64,000 bases of DNA from positions 1,736,001 through 1,800,000 of the forward strand of contig NZ_JAHUBR010000001.1 in the NCBI RefSeq assembly GCF_025376885.1, in the 5' to 3' direction. The DNA comes from Pseudoruegeria sp. SHC-113 (lineage in GTDB: Bacteria; Pseudomonadota; Alphaproteobacteria; Rhodobacterales; Rhodobacteraceae). Each line of letters begins with the position of its first letter. Position 1 is the first letter of the stretch. Position numbers and translations under genes: made by a program. Under the pieces are notes generated by a model. It was not told the origin of the DNA and ran no database searches. It saw nothing but the letters and a program-made list of their open reading frames with translations. Shown piece by piece: positions 27,140 through 34,604 of this stretch.

Positions 27140-27997
27140 ATGAGTGATTTTCACGATATGCAGACGAAATTGGCAGAAACCGGCTACATGGCTGGCGAAA
27201 GCCTCGCCATGGCGCTGCATCTGGCCATTGCGCTGGGGCGGCCCTTGTTGCTGGAAGGTCCGGCGGGTGTCGGCAAGACAGAGATCGCCAAGGCGCTTGC
27301 GCAGGTGCAGGACGCGCGCCTGATCCGGCTGCAATGCTACGAGGGGCTCGATGCGAGCCACGCGATTTACGAATGGAACTACCAGCGCCAGCTCTTGGCG
27401 ATCCGCGCCGATGGCGTGAGTGAAGAGGCGCTGTTCTCCGAGAAATACCTGCTGCGCCGCCCGCTGCTGGAGGCAATCTCGCAGGAGGCCCCGCCGGTGC
27501 TGCTGATCGATGAGATCGACCGCGCCGATGAGGAATTCGAGGCCTACCTGCTTGAGATTCTGTCTGATTTCCAGATCACCATCCCCGAGCTTGGCACGAT
27601 CACAGCCCGCACGCGGCCTCATGTGATCCTCACCGCCAACGGCACCCGCGATCTGTCCGACGCCCTGCGCCGCCGCTGCCTCTATGCTTTTGTGGATTAC
27701 CCCGACAAGGCAGCAGAACTGGCGATCCTGAAGGCCCGCGCGCCGGAACTGGAGCCAAGCCTCGCGGCGCAGATTGTCGCCGTGGTGCAGGCGCTGCGGC
27801 GCGAGGATCTGGAAAAGAAACCGGGTGTGGCGGAGATGCTCGATTGGGCCGCCGCCCTTGCCGGGCTTGGCGTGAACGACATGGCGCAGGCGCCGCAGGC
27901 CGTGCAGGCCACGCTGGTGACGCTGCTGAAAACCGCCGCCGATCAGGGGGCCGCCCCGCCCGAGATGATCGCGCGGATCATCGGCAAGGTCGCCTGA
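27140..27997 (+). CDS. coxD: CoxD, MoxR-type AAA+ ATPase for Mo-Cu site maturation
   Basis: 285 residues. Walker A is GPAGVGKT at 40-47, Walker B is VLLIDEIDRADEEFEAY, and sensor 1 is ILTANGTRDLSDALRRRC. CoxD of Oligotropha is required to insert sulfur and copper into the CoxL site. It lies 45 bases after coxL and its stop overlaps coxE (TGATG), so ATPase and VWA partner are coupled. Confidence 0.94.
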   Translation: MSDFHDMQTKLAETGYMAGESLAMALHLAIALGRPLLLEGPAGVGKTEIAKALAQVQDARLIRLQCYEGLDASHAIYEWNYQRQLLAIRADGVSEEALFSEKYLLRRPLLEAISQEAPPVLLIDEIDRADEEFEAYLLEILSDFQITIPELGTITARTRPHVILTANGTRDLSDALRRRCLYAFVDYPDKAAELAILKARAPELEPSLAAQIVAVVQALRREDLEKKPGVAEMLDWAAALAGLGVNDMAQAPQAVQATLVTLLKTAADQGAAPPEMIARIIGKVA

Positions 27998-29196
27998 TGC
28001 CAACGGTGACCCGCTTTCCCGCCCGCGCCGAGGGGCTTGCCGACCGGATGGCCGGTTTCGTCGCCCATTTGCGGATGAACGGGGCCAAGCTCGGCCCCGC
28101 CGAGGCGGCAGACGGGCTGGCCGCGCTGGCCGTTGTGGATGCGCTGGACCCGGCGCAGGCGCGGCTGGCGCTCAAAAGCCTCTACGCGCCGGATGCCGAC
28201 GGCTGGGACGCCTTTGACGATCTTTTTGATGCCTATTGGTTCAACGCCGGCAAGCAGCGCGCGGGCACCACATCGGCCCATGTGAAGGTGCAAAGTGCGA
28301 AGCCGATGCTGTGGAAGGATCACCTCGGTGAAACGGAAGAAGGTTTGGACGCGTCTGACACTCACTCTGAGGACGCGCCGCAGGCGGGTGGCGACGGGGA
28401 TGAAGAGGCAGAGGGCACCGATGGCCGTCTGATCGCCACCCGCAGCCAGAACCTGCGCAAACGGGATCTGCGCGAACTGATGGACGAGGCTTCCCTGCGC
28501 GAAGCTGAGGCCGTGGCCACGCGGCTGGCTCATGTGATCCGGGATCGCCGCTCGCGCCGCCGCAAACAGGCGCTGCGGGGCCGCGAGCTGGACCTGCGCC
28601 GCATCCAGCGCGCGAGCCTTGCGCGCGGGGGCGAGCCGCTCGATCTGTTCCACCGCACCCGGCCCGAACGCCCCATGCGCCTCGTGGTGCTGGCCGATGT
28701 CTCGGGCTCGATGACCGTCTATTCCCGCGTGTTTCTGGCCTTCACCAAAGGGCTGATGAGTGCGGACACGTCGGCTGAGGCCTTCCTCTTTCACACCCGC
28801 CTGATGCGCGTCACGCCTGCGCTGCGCGATCACGACTCTCTGCGCGCCGCGGGCCGGTTGAGCCTCATGGCCGAAGGCTTCGGCGGCGGCACGGACATCG
28901 GCGGCGCACTCACCACCTTTGCCGATCAATACAGCCAGATCCTGAACCGCCGCTCGCTCGTCGTGGTGCTGTCGGATGGCTATTGCACCGGCGCGGCCCA
29001 GAACGTGGGGCAGGGCTTGGCGCGCATCCGCCGCCGCGCGGGCCGTATCGTCTGGCTCAACCCGTTGAAAGGTTGGGCCAATTACGCCCCCGTTGCCGCC
29101 GCCATCAAAGCCGCAACACCGCATCTGGACGCCCATCTTCCCGCCAACACCCTTTCTGCGCTCGCTGCGTTGGAAGGGGAATTCGCCAAGCTCTGA
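27997..29196 (+). CDS. coxE: CoxE, VWA-domain partner of CoxD
   Basis: 399 residues from the ATG inside the coxD stop overlap. The C-terminal half is a VWA-like CoxE domain with MIDAS LADVSGSMTVYSR and a later VVVLSDGY. A central acidic stretch (residues about 115-145, rich in Asp/Glu/Ser/Thr) is a likely linker, followed by a basic region around RDRRSRRRKQALRG. It works with CoxD on the assembly of the Mo-Cu centre. Confidence 0.92.
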   Translation: MPTVTRFPARAEGLADRMAGFVAHLRMNGAKLGPAEAADGLAALAVVDALDPAQARLALKSLYAPDADGWDAFDDLFDAYWFNAGKQRAGTTSAHVKVQSAKPMLWKDHLGETEEGLDASDTHSEDAPQAGGDGDEEAEGTDGRLIATRSQNLRKRDLRELMDEASLREAEAVATRLAHVIRDRRSRRRKQALRGRELDLRRIQRASLARGGEPLDLFHRTRPERPMRLVVLADVSGSMTVYSRVFLAFTKGLMSADTSAEAFLFHTRLMRVTPALRDHDSLRAAGRLSLMAEGFGGGTDIGGALTTFADQYSQILNRRSLVVVLSDGYCTGAAQNVGQGLARIRRRAGRIVWLNPLKGWANYAPVAAAIKAATPHLDAHLPANTLSALAALEGEFAKL

Positions 29197-29211
29197 AAAG
29201 GACGCAACCCC

Positions 29212-30027
29212 ATGGGGAAATTCGACATCTTCGACACGATCGACGCCCTGCGCCGCAAGGGCCATCCCTTCTGCGTCGCCACCGTGGTGCGCACGGCGGA
29301 TGTGACTTCGGCCAAGGCCGGGGCCAAGGCGGTGATCACCGATCAGGGCGAGATCATCGGCCATCTGGGCGGGGCCTGCGTGCAGCGCGCGGTGAAAACC
29401 GCCGGTGTGGCGGCGATTGAAAGCGGCGATCCGGCGATGATTCGGGTAAAGCCGAGCGACAAGGTCGTTTCGCTGGTGGATGAGGACGGCGCACAGGTGT
29501 TCAAGAGCGGCTGCCCATCGGGCGGCACCGTGGATCTGCTGATCGAGCCCTTCGCCCCGCCGCCGATGCTGGTGATCTTCGGCAACACGCCCATCAGCCG
29601 CGCCGTGGCCGCCCATGGCGATCTGGCGGGCTACCGGGTGGTGGTGCCTGAGGCGATGGAGTTTTCGGGCGCGCACGCCCGTTTCGAAGGCTGCGATCTG
29701 GCGGGTTTGAACCTTGCAGCGCGCGATTTCGTCGTGGTCGCCAGCCAGGGCGCGCAGGATCTGGCAAGTTTGCGGGCTGCTCTCGAAAGCCCCGCGCGTC
29801 GCGTCTCCATGGTGGCCTCCCGCCGCAAGGCCGAGGCGCTGAAGGGCAAGCTGGCAGCGGAAAGCTTCCCGGCAGAGAAGATGGCGCGGCTGAAATCGCC
29901 CGCCGGGCTGGATCTGGGCGGGGTCGACCCGCAGGAGATCGCGCTCTCTGTCATGGCCGAGATCATCCAGTGGCGCAACGCCGACAAACACATCACAGAG
30001 GAGGCCCCCCATGAGCACAGCGCTTGA
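29212..30027 (+). CDS. coxF: CoxF, XdhC/CoxF-family cofactor chaperone
   Basis: 271 residues. The N-terminal XdhC-CoxI domain has FCVATVVRTADVTSAKAGAKAVI and GHLGGACVQRAV. The C-terminal Rossmann-like domain has PMLVIFGNTPISRAVAAH. The family delivers and sulfurates molybdenum cofactor for hydroxylases; in cox clusters it serves CoxL. Its last 17 bases overlap the small Cys-Cys frame at 30011. Confidence 0.9.
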   Translation: MGKFDIFDTIDALRRKGHPFCVATVVRTADVTSAKAGAKAVITDQGEIIGHLGGACVQRAVKTAGVAAIESGDPAMIRVKPSDKVVSLVDEDGAQVFKSGCPSGGTVDLLIEPFAPPPMLVIFGNTPISRAVAAHGDLAGYRVVVPEAMEFSGAHARFEGCDLAGLNLAARDFVVVASQGAQDLASLRAALESPARRVSMVASRRKAEALKGKLAAESFPAEKMARLKSPAGLDLGGVDPQEIALSVMAEIIQWRNADKHITEEAPHEHSA

Positions 30028-30145
30028 AAAACTGCGCCGCCTGATCGCGCCCGCGAAGCCGCCTTCAGACCCCGCCCCCAAACCCAAGATGACCGAGGCC
30101 GAGCGGGCAGAGATGCTGCTCGCTGCCTTCCCGAAATGTTGCTGA
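30011..30145 (+). CDS. 44-residue ORF ending in Cys-Cys in the cox operon
   Basis: A short frame starting with ATG at 30011, 6 bases after a strong GAGGAGG ribosome site that lies inside the coxF coding end. The product is basic then proline-rich, with a helical C-terminal third (TEAERAEMLLAAFPKCC), ending exactly at the vicinal cysteines. It overlaps coxF by 17 bases and precedes coxG by 28. No family recognised. The ribosome site and operon position argue that it is translated. A role in copper or sulfur handling for CoxL is a guess based only on the CC terminus and the neighbours. Confidence 0.6.
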   Translation: MSTALEKLRRLIAPAKPPSDPAPKPKMTEAERAEMLLAAFPKCC

Positions 30146-30173
30146 CACCCCTTCACGAAAGAGCGCCAAGCCC

Positions 30174-30626
30174 ATGGAACTGAAAGACGAAATCTTCATC
30201 AACGCCCCGAAAGCGACGGTCTATGCCGCGCTGAACGATCCCGAGATCCTGAAAGAGTGTATTCCGGGCTGCGAGGAACTGACCCAGCATTCGCCCACGG
30301 AACTGGAGGCCAAGGTCGTGCTCAAGATCGGCCCCGTGAAGGCGAAATTCGGTGGCAATGTCACGCTCGACACCGCAGGCGCACCGGATGCCTTCAGCCT
30401 GACGGGCGAAGGGCAGGGCGGCGCGGCCGGCTTTGCCAAGGGCGGCGCGGATGTGACGCTAACCGAGCAGGAGGGCGGCACGCTGCTGGCCTACGAGGCC
30501 AAGGCCGAAATCGGCGGCAAAATCGCCCAGCTCGGCAGCCGCCTCATTCAGGGCACGGCCAAGAAGCTCTCGGCCAAGTTCTTTGAAAGCTTTGCCGAGA
30601 AAGTGGGTGAGCGCGAGGAGGCGTAA
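30174..30626 (+). CDS. coxG: CoxG, SRPBCC-fold membrane recruitment protein
   Basis: 150 residues with the CoxG signature (FINAPKATVYAALNDPEILKECIPGC) and the Gly/Ala-rich mid region GQGGAAGFAKGGADV. The fold has a hydrophobic lipid-binding pocket. CoxG anchors CO dehydrogenase to the membrane and has been linked to quinone delivery in related systems. It lacks the long C-terminal extension of some CoxG proteins. Last gene of the cox operon proper. Confidence 0.92.
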   Translation: MELKDEIFINAPKATVYAALNDPEILKECIPGCEELTQHSPTELEAKVVLKIGPVKAKFGGNVTLDTAGAPDAFSLTGEGQGGAAGFAKGGADVTLTEQEGGTLLAYEAKAEIGGKIAQLGSRLIQGTAKKLSAKFFESFAEKVGEREEA

Positions 30627-30628
30627 GG

Positions 30629-30664
30629 GCGAGGGGCCTTGACGCCCCTTGTCGCCCCTCTGCG
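30629..30664 (+). terminator. Possible weak hairpin after coxG
   Basis: GGGGC-CTTGAC-GCCCC lies directly after the coxG stop and is followed by TTGTC and a second CCCCT. The stem is short and the T-run poor, so it is at best a weak terminator before the small membrane gene. Confidence 0.35.
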
Positions 30665-30706
30665 GCTCTGGCAGGTTTGCGGTGAACAGCACCAAGCGAG
30701 CCTGCC

Positions 30707-30901
30707 ATGCGCCTTCTGGACCCGAACCACCCCTTCTTCCGCCCCGCATGGCGGCGCTACCTGATGGTGGCCGTGCCCTTCGCCTGGGCCGGGGTGGAAG
30801 CCTATAACGACCAGATGATCTGGGCCTATCTCTTCGCGGCCATCGGGGGCTATTGCCTCTGGCACCTCGTGCTCGCCTACAAGCCGGACGACGAGGCCTA
30901 A
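30707..30901 (+). CDS. Small two-helix membrane protein
   Basis: 64 residues. A short polar N-terminus (LDPNHPFFRPAWRRY) precedes two hydrophobic segments (about 19-32 and 39-57) and an acidic tail. The N-terminal FRPAWRR block recurs in small Rhodobacterales membrane proteins, but I cannot name a function. Its stop codon overlaps the convergent iolG stop by 4 bases. No obvious ribosome site: the bases before the ATG are GAGCCTGCC. Confidence 0.65.
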   Translation: MRLLDPNHPFFRPAWRRYLMVAVPFAWAGVEAYNDQMIWAYLFAAIGGYCLWHLVLAYKPDDEA

Positions 30902-31902
30902 GCCTCGCCCAGATCCACCGGCTGCCCGGTTTCGCGCGACAGGCTCGCCGCATCGGCCAGCAATTGCGCGCGCAAACCGTCTTCGATGCTCGGGTTGGGC
31001 GGGGTGCCTTCCGTGACGCAAGCCACGAAGGCGCGCATCTCGGCCAGATAGGCCTGCCCGTAGCGCTCAAGGAAGAAATGCTGCGCCGGGGCGCGGGCAA
31101 AGCCGGTTTCCGTGGCCAGTTCCACCGTGGTTTCAAGCTGGTTTTCGGCCCGCAGCATCCCCTTTTCGCCATGGGCTTCGATGCGCTGATCATAGCCATA
31201 GGCGGCGCGGCGGGAGTTGGAGATCTGGCAGATCCGCCCGCTCTCAGTGGTCAGGATCACGGCGGCCGTATCCACATCGCCCGCCGCGCCGATCTCGGGG
31301 TCAACCAGCGACGCGCCGACAGCGTGCAGCCGGGTGAATTCCTCGCCCATCAGGAAGCGCGCCATGTCGAAATCATGGATCATCATGTCCCGAAACAGCC
31401 CGCCGGAGCGCGCGATATAGGAGACAGGCGGCGGGGCGGGGTCACGGCTGGTGATGGTCAGAAGCTCCACTTGGCCGATGGTGCCTTCCCGGATGCGCGC
31501 TTGAAGCGCGGCGAAACTGGGATCAAAGCGGCGGTTGAAGCCGGTCAGGAAGGGCACGCCCGCAGCCTTGACCGCCTTCATGCAGGCGCGGATGTTCTTG
31601 ACCGACATGTCGATGGGCTTTTCGCAGAAGATCGCCTTGCCGGCGGCGGCCGCGCCGTGGATCAGGTCGAAGTGGGTGTCTGTCGGCGTGCCGATCACCA
31701 CCGCATCCACATCCGGGGCCGTCAGAATGGTCTCGGCAGCGCGCACCTCTGTGCCGTGCTCCGCGGCCAGCGCCTCTGCCGCCGCCGGAATGGCATCGGC
31801 CACCGCCACCACAGCCGCGCCCTTCAGCCGCGCGATGCTGCCCGCATGGACCTGCCCGATGCGGCCACAGCCCAGAATACCGATACGTATCACCATGCTC
31901 AT
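30898..31902 (-). CDS. iolG: Inositol 2-dehydrogenase, Gfo/Idh/MocA family
   Basis: 334 residues. The NAD-binding loop is IGILGCGRIGQVHAG; the catalytic-lysine motif is FCEKPIDMS; the C-terminal domain has GGLFRDMMIHDFDMARFL with the family Asp/His pair. The first step of inositol catabolism is oxidation of myo-inositol to 2-keto-inositol. GGGGAGAGC precedes the ATG, which overlaps the aldolase stop by ATGA. It is the last gene of the iolD-C-B-J-G minus operon. Confidence 0.88.
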   Translation of the reverse strand: MSMVIRIGILGCGRIGQVHAGSIARLKGAAVVAVADAIPAAAEALAAEHGTEVRAAETILTAPDVDAVVIGTPTDTHFDLIHGAAAAGKAIFCEKPIDMSVKNIRACMKAVKAAGVPFLTGFNRRFDPSFAALQARIREGTIGQVELLTITSRDPAPPPVSYIARSGGLFRDMMIHDFDMARFLMGEEFTRLHAVGASLVDPEIGAAGDVDTAAVILTTESGRICQISNSRRAAYGYDQRIEAHGEKGMLRAENQLETTVELATETGFARAPAQHFFLERYGQAYLAEMRAFVACVTEGTPPNPSIEDGLRAQLLADAASLSRETGQPVDLGEA

Positions 31903-32738
31903 GCTCTCCCCGAGGTGCCCATGCTCTGAAACACCTTCCGGGTGGCTTCAGCAACGGGATCAATGGTTTCTTTCAGGATCGTGACGCGGTCAAACCTGCT
32001 TGGGTCGGCGTTCACCGCCGTCCGCAGCGCCGCGCCGAAGGCCTGCCGCAGCTCGGTGCCGATGTTGAACTTGCAGATGCGCGAGCCCGCCGCCAGCGCG
32101 GTGCGCTGCGCGTAAGGCACACCGGAGCCGCCGTGGATCACCAAAGGCACCTGCGTCACCGCCTCGATCGCGCGGATGCGGGCCTCATCCAAACCGCCGT
32201 CGTCGTCCGTCTGCAGATGCACATTTCCGACCGAAATCGCCATGGCGTCCACGCCGGTTTCCCGCGCGAATTGCGCGGCTTCCGCAGGATCGGTGCCGGC
32301 GGAGTTTTCGCCGCCGGAGTAGCCCACGAAGCCGATCTCCCCCTCGCAGGAGATGCCATGGGCGCGCGCCAAAGCCACCACTTCGCCCGTCTCCGCGATA
32401 TTCTGCGCTAGAGGTTTGCGCGAGCCGTCATACATCAGCGAGGTGAAGCCGCTCTCGGCCGCGATCCGGCAATCTTCCAGCGTGTAGCCGTGGTCCAGAT
32501 GGATCACCACCGGCACGCTGGCGGCCTCGGCCAGATTGCGAAACATCGCGCCCAGCACCGGCAGCGGCGTGTGTTCGCGGCAGGAGGGCCCGGCCTGCAA
32601 GATCACCGGCGCGCGTTCGGCCTCGGCGGCGGCCACATAGGCGCGCATGTCTTCCCAGCCAAGGCAGACGAGCCCCGGCACGGCGTAGCCCTCACGCAGC
32701 GCGGGGGCGAGCACCTCTGAAAGGGTGGCAACAGTCAT
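31899..32738 (-). CDS. iolJ: Class II aldolase of the fructose-bisphosphate/IolJ type
   Basis: 279 residues from the ATG at 32738. Zinc ligands of class II aldolases are visible: IHLDHGYTLEDC, then a Glu in CEGEIGFVGYSGG, His in VGNVHLQTD and His in VIHGGSGVP. In an iol operon the expected role is cleavage of 6-phospho-5-dehydro-2-deoxy-gluconate. General ketose-bisphosphate activity cannot be excluded. A longer in-frame start at 32783 runs into iolB and is rejected. An 11-codon frame links the iolB stop to this start. Confidence 0.82.
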   Translation of the reverse strand: MTVATLSEVLAPALREGYAVPGLVCLGWEDMRAYVAAAEAERAPVILQAGPSCREHTPLPVLGAMFRNLAEAASVPVVIHLDHGYTLEDCRIAAESGFTSLMYDGSRKPLAQNIAETGEVVALARAHGISCEGEIGFVGYSGGENSAGTDPAEAAQFARETGVDAMAISVGNVHLQTDDDGGLDEARIRAIEAVTQVPLVIHGGSGVPYAQRTALAAGSRICKFNIGTELRQAFGAALRTAVNADPSRFDRVTILKETIDPVAEATRKVFQSMGTSGRA

Positions 32739-32770
32739 CGGTAGAGTGCCTTTCGCGGCAGATGGGTCAT
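32735..32770 (-). other. 11-codon mini-ORF exactly bridging iolB and iolJ
   Basis: An ATG overlapping the iolB stop (ATGA) opens an 11-residue frame whose TGA overlaps the iolJ ATG (again ATGA). It may carry ribosomes from iolB to iolJ by termination-reinitiation, or be chance. The same double-overlap geometry recurs three times in the phn operon. Confidence 0.3.
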
Positions 32771-33621
32771 TTAAACTTGGCAACCATATCCATGATGCCG
32801 GGGATCGTGTGCAGCTGTTCGGCGTGGGTGGGCTGGAAGAACTGCTTGAGCGAGCGCTGGCTCTGGCCGCCGAGGATGGTGAAATAATACATCTCGTAGC
32901 CGGGCAGGGCGCAGCAGGGGTGATAGCCCTTGTCGATCAGCACGGTGGAGCCATCGACAATGTGGTAGGCGTCGCCCGGTTCATTGTCCACGCGCTGCAG
33001 CATCTGCAGGCCGGAGCCGTAGTCGGGCTTGAAGCGGAAGTTGTAGCATTCGTCATGCCGCGTTTCGATCAGTTCGCCCGCGTCATCGCGCCGGTCGGTA
33101 TCATGCTTGTGGGAGGGAAAGCCGGACCAGCCGCCCGCACCCACGGTAAAAAGCTCGCTCACCAGCAGCCGCCCGACGCGGTCATGATGCGCCGCGCCAA
33201 GGATGTGCTTGATCTTGCGGTGGGTTTTCGTGTCGTCCGAGCCGTATTGCACCAGATCAAGCTCCGGCGTGCGCACGGCGAAGGGTTTGAGCGTCTCGGC
33301 GAATTTCGCCCCTGCGATGAAGACCTCGGTGTCGGTCTGCGCGGTGATGCGGCAGCCGGTATCAGTGGGCACGTAGACGCCTTCCGGATCGCCGTCCCAC
33401 ACATCCTTGCCCCGGTTGCCGATGCCTGCAAAGCTCTCGCCCGCGCACGCGACGGTGACGGTGCCCGTGGCGGGGACCACGCAGGTTTCATAGCCCTTCA
33501 GGCGGTAGTCGAAATGCTCGCCCGCGCGCAGCTTGACGATGTTGAAGTAGACGTAGGGCACATGGGCGTCGTCCTCGGCCACGATGGCGCGGTTTTCGTT
33601 GTTGAACGGGGCGATATGCAT
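32767..33621 (-). CDS. iolB: 5-deoxy-glucuronate isomerase-like protein, divergent copy
   Basis: 284 residues, bicupin. C-terminal blocks FPSHKHDTDRRDD, ECYNFRFKPDYGSGLQML, STVLIDKGYHPCCA and GYEMYYFTILGG match IolB/KduI metal-binding cupins. IolB isomerises 5-deoxy-glucuronate to 5-dehydro-2-deoxy-gluconate, consistent with its place between iolC and the aldolase. It differs markedly from the second iolB at 44126 (longer insertion around 175-190, different N-terminal cupin). Starts 12 bases after iolC. Confidence 0.85.
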   Translation of the reverse strand: MHIAPFNNENRAIVAEDDAHVPYVYFNIVKLRAGEHFDYRLKGYETCVVPATGTVTVACAGESFAGIGNRGKDVWDGDPEGVYVPTDTGCRITAQTDTEVFIAGAKFAETLKPFAVRTPELDLVQYGSDDTKTHRKIKHILGAAHHDRVGRLLVSELFTVGAGGWSGFPSHKHDTDRRDDAGELIETRHDECYNFRFKPDYGSGLQMLQRVDNEPGDAYHIVDGSTVLIDKGYHPCCALPGYEMYYFTILGGQSQRSLKQFFQPTHAEQLHTIPGIMDMVAKFK

Positions 33622-33633
33622 GGCGGGCTCCTG

Positions 33634-34602
33634 TCAGGCGGCCGTGGGGCCGGCGTGGGATGTGAGGAAATCGGAAAGCTCTTGCCGGGTCGGCATGGCC
33701 GGGGCGCAGCCGACGCGGGCCACCACCATGGCCGCCGCCGCAGAGCCCTGCAGCACGGCCTCGCGCACCGGCAGGCCCTCGGCCAGCCCGGAGACAAACC
33801 CGCCCATGAAACTGTCACCCGCGCCCGTGGGCTTGAGCGCTTCGGTACGGAAGATCCCGGTCTGGAATTCGCCCTCCGGCGTGATGGTGATCGCGCCTTT
33901 CTCGCCCATCTTGTAGACGGCGATCTTCGCGCCCTCGGCCACAAGCTGGCGTGCCTTCTCAAGCCCTTTGTCGTAATCGCCGGCCATGAAGCCGAACTCG
34001 GTGTCATTGCCCACGATCACGTCGCACATCGCGCCTGCGCGGGAGTAGACATCCGCCGCCACCTCAGCAGAGGGCCAGGAATAGGGGCGGTAGTCCACGT
34101 CGAAAATCAGCGGCAGGCCTGCGGCGCGGGCCAGTTCGAACCCTTTGAAGGCGGCCGAGCGCGAGGGCTCGGCGGCGAAGACGGTGCCGGTGGTGATCAG
34201 CGCGTTGTAGCGGCTGTAGTCCACGGCCTCCACGTCCGCTTGCGTCATCTCGAAATCGGCGGCGCCGTTGCGGTAGATGACACTCTGGTGATCCTCGATC
34301 GTGGTTTCTACGACGGCGAGCGAATTGCGCGCCTCCCCGCCCACCGGGCGCACATGCTGCGCGCCGATGCCGTAGCGGGCCAGCTCATTGGTGGCGAAGC
34401 GGCCGATGGCGTCATCTGACACACAGGTCACCAGATCTGCCGCGCCGCCCAGCTTGCAGATCGCCACGCCGATGTTGGCCGAGGAGCCGCCAAGGCAGGC
34501 GAAAAACTGGGTGGCGTGTTCTGTCTTGGTGCCGGGCGGGTCGGGGTAGAAATCCATCCCCGCGCGGCCGATGATCACGAAGCGGTTGCCCGAAAGCTGC
34601 AT
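33634..34602 (-). CDS. iolC: 5-dehydro-2-deoxygluconokinase
   Basis: 322 residues of the PfkB sugar kinase family. Signatures are FFACLGGSSANIGVAICKLGG at the N-terminus and the catalytic LKPTGAGDSFMGGFVSG (GAGD anion hole with catalytic Asp) near residue 265. It phosphorylates 5-dehydro-2-deoxy-gluconate. The start at 34602 follows the iolD stop by 2 bases; the open frame further upstream lies wholly inside iolD and is not coding. Confidence 0.93.
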   Translation of the reverse strand: MQLSGNRFVIIGRAGMDFYPDPPGTKTEHATQFFACLGGSSANIGVAICKLGGAADLVTCVSDDAIGRFATNELARYGIGAQHVRPVGGEARNSLAVVETTIEDHQSVIYRNGAADFEMTQADVEAVDYSRYNALITTGTVFAAEPSRSAAFKGFELARAAGLPLIFDVDYRPYSWPSAEVAADVYSRAGAMCDVIVGNDTEFGFMAGDYDKGLEKARQLVAEGAKIAVYKMGEKGAITITPEGEFQTGIFRTEALKPTGAGDSFMGGFVSGLAEGLPVREAVLQGSAAAAMVVARVGCAPAMPTRQELSDFLTSHAGPTAA

Positions 34603-34604
34603 CC

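Noticed and set aside
26021-30156. 660- and 737-residue minus-strand frames opposite coxL-coxF
   Set aside because: Shadows of coxL, coxD, coxE and coxF; composition dominated by Arg, His, Gly and Gln with no recognisable domain.
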